This document shows, in pieces, positions 30,360 through 35,257 of a stretch of 35,257 bases of DNA. The translations under genes and the position numbers were made by a program. The stretch spans positions 1 through 35,257 of the IMG/VR virus record IMGVR_UViG_3300038701_001032; one strand, written 5' to 3'. Position 1 is the first letter of the stretch; the number at the start of each line of letters is the position of its first letter. Origin of the DNA: a virus. The notes under the pieces are model-generated. The model was given only the letters and a program-made list of their open reading frames with translations. It was not told the DNA's origin and ran no database searches.

Positions 30360-31339
30360 AGTCTATTGTAGCACATAGCGGTTGCGAGGTAACGATTGGA
30401 AGTTTGACTTTCAATTACGTGCATGCCATTGACATTAAAAGCAGTTGGAAAACGCTAAATGATGTCTGCACTATTCAGCTACCGAACCAAAAGGATATGC
30501 TTGCTGCCATCAATAGCATGGAGGCAGGCGCATCGGTTACGGTAAAGCTTGGGTATGATGGTGACCTTTATACAGAGTTTGAAGGCTATGTAAAGAGCGT
30601 TAGTGCCAACCATCCGTACACGGTTACTTGCTGGGATGGTATGTGGAACCTCGCGCAGCAAGAGGTTAGCATGAGCTGGGAAAGTACCACGCTGAAGGAG
30701 GTAGTGCAGTACTTGGTGGGTGACGCAATCGTTACAGATGTGCCAGATGTAACACTTTCGCCATTTTCTCTTGATAGGAAAAATGTACCCACGAAGGCTC
30801 AGGCATTACAGAAGCTGAAGGATGAGTATGGCTTGGTGGCTTATTTCCGTGGTACACAGCTCTACGTTGGGTTGGCTTATTATGAGACTGGTCTTGGTGA
30901 GTACGTGTATCACTTTGAGAAGAATGTAGCCAAGAAGAGCAACAACCTGAAGTTTAAGCGCGCTGAGGATGTGAAGGTGAAGGTGAAGGGCATCTCCATT
31001 CTGCCAGACAATACCAAGGTTGAGGTAAATGCTGGAGACAGCGATGGCGATTTGCGCACGCTGCACTTTTACGACCTGACCGAAGCGGAGCTAAAGCAAC
31101 AGGTGGAGGATAAGGTGAACTTGATGAAGTACAGCGGCTACCGTGGCTCATTTATGAGTAAAGGCGTGCCGCGCCCGGTGCATGGCGGAACCGCTAAGCT
31201 GTTGAGTGCTATTTACCCAGAGCGCAATGGCTCTTATTTGATTGATGAGGTGCACACCACGTTTAATGGGCAGAGTGGATTCAGTAGAAAAGTAACGCTT
31301 GGCCGTTTGGCCGATGCGAGTTTGATAAGCGCTAACTGA
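30356..31339 (+). CDS. Baseplate hub, late control D-like (Mu gp44/P2 gpD type)
   Basis: The 327-residue protein has a beta-rich N-terminus (ASVTVKLGYDGDLYTEFEGYVKSVSANHPYTVTCWD), the hub middle LKEVVQYLVGD and KAQALQKLKDEYGLVAYFRGTQLYVGLAY, and a closing part with YSGYRGSFMSKGVPRPVHGG. These are hallmarks of the gpD/gp27-type hub trimers that hold the spike. It overlaps the next gene by one base. Confidence 0.8.
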   Translation: MKSIVAHSGCEVTIGSLTFNYVHAIDIKSSWKTLNDVCTIQLPNQKDMLAAINSMEAGASVTVKLGYDGDLYTEFEGYVKSVSANHPYTVTCWDGMWNLAQQEVSMSWESTTLKEVVQYLVGDAIVTDVPDVTLSPFSLDRKNVPTKAQALQKLKDEYGLVAYFRGTQLYVGLAYYETGLGEYVYHFEKNVAKKSNNLKFKRAEDVKVKVKGISILPDNTKVEVNAGDSDGDLRTLHFYDLTEAELKQQVEDKVNLMKYSGYRGSFMSKGVPRPVHGGTAKLLSAIYPERNGSYLIDEVHTTFNGQSGFSRKVTLGRLADASLISAN

Positions 31340-31647
31340 TGGCACGAGAGCAGATAGACATATTACTCAATGACAACTTAGAGGTGCAGTTCTCCGGTGG
31401 CGACCTGTCTCTTGGAGAAAGCACGGAGCGGCACCAGCAGTTGTTGCTGTTGTATCGCCCTGGTCAGATACCATTTTTCCCGTTGGCTGGTGTAGGTATT
31501 GGTGACCAGTATCAGAACGATGCGGGTGAGCGCGAAGTGGCCCGGTTGATACAGCGTGAGTTTACGGCTGATGGTTTGACCTTTAATATACTCAGAGTGC
31601 GCAACCTTGCCACGCAGGATGTACAGATAAACGCTTATTACAGATGA
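31339..31647 (+). CDS. GPW/gp25-type baseplate wedge protein
   Basis: The 102-residue protein is of family length and has the GPW/gp25-type order: GGDLSLGESTERHQQLLLLYRPGQIPFFPLAGVGI, then AGEREVARLIQREFTADGLTF. It forms part of the inner wedge and initiates sheath. The next gene overlaps its stop by four bases. Confidence 0.7.
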   Translation: MAREQIDILLNDNLEVQFSGGDLSLGESTERHQQLLLLYRPGQIPFFPLAGVGIGDQYQNDAGEREVARLIQREFTADGLTFNILRVRNLATQDVQINAYYR

Positions 31648-32837
31648 GGGTAACGGTACAACAAGGGCAGAATATTTATGACATCGCAAAGATGTACTAT
31701 GGTGGCGTGGAGGGCGTACAGCTGCTGATTGCTGATAATCCTGAGACTATTACGGACATCCGCGATAGCATTGCTCCTGGCACGGTACTGAACATTGATA
31801 GCGACCCTGTGAATAGCGTGGTGGTGCGTCAGCTACAGAGCCGTGATGAGCGCATTCCATTAAATGAAAAGACGGTATTTGCCAACGATGATAATTACGA
31901 GTTTGATGTTTGGGAAAACATCAGCACGATACCCCTTGGCCGACCTGTAAACTGCGTGACCATAGCGAGTAATGGAGATGTGTGGGTTGGAACCAACCTA
32001 AGTGGCGTGTACAGACGCAAGTATGGCCAGACTTCTTGGATTAACTACACCACCAGTGGTTTAGGGAGTTTGGCATCAAACAGCATCCGTTCCATTATTG
32101 AAGCATCTGGTGGTGTTATATATGCTGCAACTGGTGCTGGCGTTGCGCGCTTCAACGGCTTCATGTGGAACGCTAACTACACCACTAGTGATGGCTTACC
32201 TAGCAATGACTGCCAGTGGTTGGGCGTGTATGATGGCGACTTCGTGGTTGGTACAGACACGGGCGTGAGCTTCACGGCTGACTGGAGCACCTATACGAAC
32301 TACGACAGCACCGATGCAGAATTGAATAGCGATGATGTGCGCCACGGCTTTACTGATGCGAATGGCGACCTATGGTTGGCCACGGATGCAGGTCTGAGCG
32401 TGTGGCGCTTGGCTACATCTACCGTTGACCTATATGACAACGCAGGTGGTGAGCTGCCAAGTGATGATGTGGTACATCTGTTTGGTTACAATGGCATTAT
32501 TTACGTGGCCACGGCTGCTGATGGGCTTGTAATCTATGATGGCAGCAACTGGATTACGCACGATACGAGCGGCCCTAATGCACCTAATGATGAGCCAACC
32601 TTTTTGGTTGCCAATAGCTTGGGTGTGATTTACGCTGGGTTTGAGAATACAAGCAACGGTGTGTTGAGCATTGTGCGCAGGCGCGATAGTTGGAGCGAAG
32701 AGGCTAGCAGCGCCAATAGCGATATGCCGGACGACACGGTGAAGTGCATGGCTATTGATTACGAAGACAATTTATGGATAGGCACCGCAGCGAGCGGCCT
32801 TTTTTACTATAACAAGAACATTCTGATAAATGGCTAG
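31644..32837 (+). CDS. LysM (gpX-like) fused to seven-bladed beta-propeller
   Basis: The 397-residue protein begins with a LysM-like domain (about 1-55: VTVQQGQNIYDIAKMYYGGVEG, LLIADNPE, IAPGTVLNI), the gpX-type baseplate module. From about 90 seven repeats of a G..WVGT..G-type motif can be read: NGDVWVGTNLSGV, GGVIYAATGAGV, DGDFVVGTDTGV, NGDLWLATDAGL, NGIIYVATAADGL, LGVIYAGFENTSNGV and EDNLWIGTAASGL. These match the propeller repeats of two-component sensor kinases. Seven blades suggest a complete closed propeller. It may decorate the baseplate or bind the host receptor. Confidence 0.75.
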   Translation: MRVTVQQGQNIYDIAKMYYGGVEGVQLLIADNPETITDIRDSIAPGTVLNIDSDPVNSVVVRQLQSRDERIPLNEKTVFANDDNYEFDVWENISTIPLGRPVNCVTIASNGDVWVGTNLSGVYRRKYGQTSWINYTTSGLGSLASNSIRSIIEASGGVIYAATGAGVARFNGFMWNANYTTSDGLPSNDCQWLGVYDGDFVVGTDTGVSFTADWSTYTNYDSTDAELNSDDVRHGFTDANGDLWLATDAGLSVWRLATSTVDLYDNAGGELPSDDVVHLFGYNGIIYVATAADGLVIYDGSNWITHDTSGPNAPNDEPTFLVANSLGVIYAGFENTSNGVLSIVRRRDSWSEEASSANSDMPDDTVKCMAIDYEDNLWIGTAASGLFYYNKNILING

Positions 32838-33717
32838 ATCGGTCGATACGATATTCCAAGGCATGCTGCAATACGTTGCAGGAAGTGCCACGCTCAGCAG
32901 CTTGCTCAGCACTACCATCAGCACGGAGCAAGAGTTGCTTGATAAACTGAGCAGCACGAGCCGTGTTGCCATTTGGGTGCTCATGTTCTACGTGGTGGCC
33001 AAGGCTATCAATACTTTCGAGCAGCTGATGGATGTGTTCCGCGCAGAGATAGATGAGACAATAGCCAATAACGTGTATGGCACAGAGCGATGGTGGGTGA
33101 CGTGGTTGAAGCTATTCCAATATGGCGACACACTCACCTTTGTGAATGACCAGCCAGGCTATGCTACGGTGACGCCAGCTAACCGCATCATCACGGCTGC
33201 CGCCTGTGTACCTGGTAGCAATGGTGCCATAACGCTGAAGACCGCCAAGACAAGTGGTGGCGCATTGGTTGCTCTGAGTGGCGCTGAGGTCACCGCTGCG
33301 CAAGCTTACGTTAATCTTATTACTCCGGCAGGTGTTTACCCAACGGTCACCACAGCAGATGCCGATGAGCTGAAGCTGACGGCAACTGTCTATGTAGACC
33401 CTCAAGTAATCAACTTGGCGGATGGTAGCTTGCTCAGCGATTCGAGCGTATATCCGGTTGAAGATGCTATCAACGCTTACTTGAGCACCTTCAGCAATGT
33501 CAATTTCAATGGCCAGATAAATCTGAGCCATGTGAAGGATGCCGTCCAGGCCGTAGCAGGGGTCAATGACTTCGTAATTAGCACTGCTGAGGTGGATGCA
33601 GGAAGCGGTTACACCCCCATTGGTAGATTGTATCAATGCAGCTCTGGTTATATTATTGAGGGTACTGGAGCTGGTAACGCATTCAGCGACACCTTCACAT
33701 ACATTGCAGGTAACTGA
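32830..33717 (+). CDS. Baseplate J-like protein (Mu gp47)
   Basis: The 295-residue protein has TISTEQELLDKLSSTSRVAIWVLMFYVVAKAINTFEQLMDVFRAEIDETIANN, then strand-rich DADELKLTATVYVDPQVI and DAVQAVAGVNDFVISTAEV, the gpJ layout. It is shorter than Mu gp47 (381), with the reduced middle part. It forms the outer wedge ring. The next gene starts at its last base. Confidence 0.7.
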   Translation: MARSVDTIFQGMLQYVAGSATLSSLLSTTISTEQELLDKLSSTSRVAIWVLMFYVVAKAINTFEQLMDVFRAEIDETIANNVYGTERWWVTWLKLFQYGDTLTFVNDQPGYATVTPANRIITAAACVPGSNGAITLKTAKTSGGALVALSGAEVTAAQAYVNLITPAGVYPTVTTADADELKLTATVYVDPQVINLADGSLLSDSSVYPVEDAINAYLSTFSNVNFNGQINLSHVKDAVQAVAGVNDFVISTAEVDAGSGYTPIGRLYQCSSGYIIEGTGAGNAFSDTFTYIAGN

Positions 33718-34244
33718 TGACGAGCTATATCATCAATATCATCCAGCTTATTCATCGCACGCTGTCGTACGACCTGCGCAAGTCGGTGAATGTCTCGTTT
33801 ATCTATGCGCTTAATCGGCCTTTAAACAGCGTTGCAATTGCGTTTGAAGACTTTACGCGCCAGCGCAAGCGCAGCGCCAAATACAATGTCCAGAAGATGG
33901 TTTTGGAGCGTATGCTCAACCTCTACTACTACGGGCAGGACAAGTGGGCCACGGCATCCGACCCAACGGCATCTGGAGGTATCTATATTGAGCAAGCCAT
34001 TGGCAACTTGGACTTCGCGTACAGCTGGACGAATACCGAAGGCACACAGCAAGATTACAGTTGGCGTAACTCGGAGACTCCAGCTTCGCAAAGTTACAGT
34101 TGGACGGATGCTGAGGTGACTAACTTGATTTTCGATTTCAAGGTTAAAATTCCAGCAGCTTTTACGTACAACGAAAATGAGGTCAGAGGCTTGGTAGATC
34201 GATACAAGCTGGCCGGCAAGAGTTACACCATAGAAACATACTAA
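33717..34244 (+). CDS. Baseplate I/gp48-like protein with YSW repeats
   Basis: This 175-residue protein directly follows J and precedes the fibre, the place of gpI/gp48. The N-terminus is helical (HRTLSYDLRKSVNVSFIYAL, then FEDFTRQRKRSAKYNVQKMVLERMLN). Residues about 100-145 contain three copies of YSW at 12- to 13-residue spacing (YSWTNTEGTQQD, YSWRNSETPASQS, YSWTDAEVTN). The assignment rests on position. Confidence 0.55.
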   Translation: MTSYIINIIQLIHRTLSYDLRKSVNVSFIYALNRPLNSVAIAFEDFTRQRKRSAKYNVQKMVLERMLNLYYYGQDKWATASDPTASGGIYIEQAIGNLDFAYSWTNTEGTQQDYSWRNSETPASQSYSWTDAEVTNLIFDFKVKIPAAFTYNENEVRGLVDRYKLAGKSYTIETY

Positions 34245-34245
34245 G

Positions 34246-35076
34246 ATGAACATTACAAGCTTTACGTTAACAGGCGGCAGACCCATAAAAGAGGACAGCT
34301 ACGCACACATGCAAAGTGGCATAATGGAGGCTTTTGCCAACATGCTAAAGGCCACTGGAACATCAAGGCCAGAAGGTGTTATCCTTTTTGGGTGCGAGAT
34401 AACGTTAACTACGACAGCTGTTTCTAACGATACTGCGGAGATAACTGCCGGAGCGGTTTACATTGATGGCGAGATATACACGGTGGATGCTGCAAGTGGA
34501 ATACAGCGCGGTGCTGGCGATACCTTCGTGTTTAATGTTGTTTCGACCACCGCATCTCCATCGCTTACCTATTTCGATGCGACTACGCAGAATCCGCATC
34601 TAGTAAGAAAGGCGGAATTGACTTTCGTGGCAAGTGGAGGCGCAAGTGCTTACATGCCTTATGACGCAGACACGTGGCAAGAACGGCTGCATGGTACGCG
34701 CAAGTTTTGGGGAGCAACGGTGGTGGATGATGATGGCGCTGGAGGTAGCTTAACGCTCAATTCAGATGCAGTGTATTATCAGCATAACTATGCCAACAAT
34801 ACACTGCATTTGGAAGTGAGAATGAGTGTTACAGTCGTCAATGCTGACACTGCTTACATCTTGCTACAGTTGCCAACCGACCGTGATGGTGATCAGTTGA
34901 AGACACCCTTAGCCGCAACTGTGTCAGGCATTGGTGTAGAGGGAGGCAATGTTGTGCTTGTTGAGAATCACACAGACAGGTCGTACCTCAAGATACGTAA
35001 GATTGATGGTGCCGACTTTGCGGTTGGTTCTTTGGGGGCAATAAACTTCAATCTTGATTTGATGACGACTATTTGA
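34246..35076 (+). CDS. Tail fibre-like or baseplate appendage protein
   Basis: The 276-residue protein begins ITSFTLTGGRPIKEDSYAHMQSGIMEAFANMLKATG, a baseplate-attachment-like segment. It continues with strand-rich sequence (CEITLTTTAVSNDTAEITAGAVYIDGEIYTVDA) and a late LHLEVRMSVTVVNADTAYILLQL. As last structural gene it is probably the receptor-contacting fibre or its anchor. No inversion region or second fibre cassette is found. Confidence 0.6.
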   Translation: MNITSFTLTGGRPIKEDSYAHMQSGIMEAFANMLKATGTSRPEGVILFGCEITLTTTAVSNDTAEITAGAVYIDGEIYTVDAASGIQRGAGDTFVFNVVSTTASPSLTYFDATTQNPHLVRKAELTFVASGGASAYMPYDADTWQERLHGTRKFWGATVVDDDGAGGSLTLNSDAVYYQHNYANNTLHLEVRMSVTVVNADTAYILLQLPTDRDGDQLKTPLAATVSGIGVEGGNVVLVENHTDRSYLKIRKIDGADFAVGSLGAINFNLDLMTTI

Positions 35077-35097
35077 GATTGTTTAAAGTGTTATTTA

Positions 35098-35133
35098 AAG
35101 CAGCTTCAAACACTATTTGAAGCTGCTTTTTTT
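35098..35133 (+). terminator. Strong rho-independent terminator of the late operon
   Basis: AGCAGCTTCAAA (35099-35110) pairs perfectly with TTTGAAGCTGCT (35116-35127) around a 5-base loop, followed by T residues to 35133. It lies 22 bases after the last late gene. Confidence 0.93.
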
Positions 35134-35135
35134 GT

Positions 35136-35185
35136 GGGTGTACAAACCGTTTGGTAAATGTGTACGGTTGGTTTTGGCGATTATA
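35136..35185 (-). repeat. Right-end motif, candidate transposase-binding sites
   Basis: On the minus strand 35185-35157 reads TATAATCGCC, AAAACC, CGTACACATT, matching L1 and L2 at the left end. A second TGTACA motif with ACGGTTTG lies at 35136-35153. The two end arrays are inverted with respect to each other, as transposon ends must be. Confidence 0.55.
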
Positions 35186-35257
35186 GTTGGAAAACCCAAG
35201 GTCGGTCATGTCTACTGCCATTGCAAGTTCCGAGCTATGAGAGAGTCGCGCTATAAA
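35186..35257. other. Probable host flank
   Basis: The 72 bases outside the right-end motif carry no phage-like gene. They include the start of a small minus-strand frame that continues into the phage end. Whether the border is exactly at 35185 cannot be decided. Confidence 0.4.

Larger units (their letters stand above)
1..35185. mobile_element. Mu-like transposable prophage (Bacteroidota myovirus)
   Basis: A MuA-type transposase and MuB-type ATPase occur with a repressor, DUF3164/GemA-type early genes, terminase, portal, capsid, sheath, tube, tape measure and baseplate genes. The genome of about 35 kb matches the Mu class. Both window ends carry related motifs in inverted orientation. No tyrosine or serine integrase is visible, so integration is presumably by transposition. 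The left terminus is at or just before base 1. The right terminus is placed near 35185 by the motif match, but it could lie some bases further out. Confidence 0.9.

Noticed and set aside
1-35257. TATAA at base 1-5 and again at 35252-35256 as a 5-base target duplication
   Set aside because: Sequences next to these pentamers do not form matching ends, while TATAA at base 1 is part of a longer motif that matches 35157-35185. Chance repetition is the simpler reading.
34246-35257. Invertible tail-fibre segment as in Mu (gin/G segment)
   Set aside because: No serine recombinase, no second set of fibre genes and no inverted crossover sites were found in the window.

Overview
The window holds an almost complete Mu-like (replicatively transposing) myovirus prophage from a member of the Bacteroidota. 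The phage assignment rests on a MuA-type transposase followed by a MuB-type ATPase, DUF3164 and GemA/gp16-type early genes, and a contractile-tail structural set. The host assignment rests on a gene with a signal peptide and a C-terminal type IX secretion (T9SS) sorting domain, a Bacteroidota-type TAnnTTTG promoter box, A-rich leaders with few Shine-Dalgarno sequences, and a DUF2586-like sheath. All family names come from reading the proteins by eye; no search was run.

Layout. 1-474 is a non-coding left end with iterated motifs related, in inverted orientation, to motifs at 35136-35185; these are probably transposase-binding sites. 475-1740 is the lysogeny block on the minus strand (HTH repressor, overlapping a T9SS-sorted surface protein, then a terminator), with a palindromic operator/promoter in front. 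1741-11735 is the rightward early region: Cro/Ner-like protein, small proteins, a baseplate-spike-like protein (out of place here), transposase, DUF4406, MuB, a RecA-like ATPase, unknown small genes, DUF3164, a replication-protein-O-like C-terminal domain, GemA and a possible Mor-like protein. 11736-12279 is an AT-rich HNH nuclease gene bracketed by inverted repeats and followed by an attC-like hairpin, looking like an inserted cassette.

12280-20345 is a minus-strand head operon: small and large terminase, a 53-residue protein, gp36-like, a portal/MuF fusion with a toxin-like tail, gpG, gp37-like, three putative structural proteins including a LamG-type jelly roll, and a small acidic protein. 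20493-35076 is a plus-strand late operon diverging from it: ClpP-like protease/scaffold, a small membrane protein, a secreted-looking protein, major capsid, muramidase, holin, sheath, tube, tail chaperones with a probable -1 frameshift, tape measure, hub, gp25, a LysM/seven-bladed-propeller fusion, baseplate J and I, and a fibre-like protein, ending in a strong terminator just before the right end.

Points that stand out: a phage-borne T9SS cargo gene translationally coupled to the repressor; a portal-MuF-nuclease triple fusion; two consecutive head-module genes with export-signal-like N-termini, one of them the major capsid gene; a LysM-propeller baseplate protein; a spike gene moved next to the transposase; and the HNH cassette. 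The last 72 bases (35186-35257) are probably host flank, but neither phage terminus can be fixed exactly.
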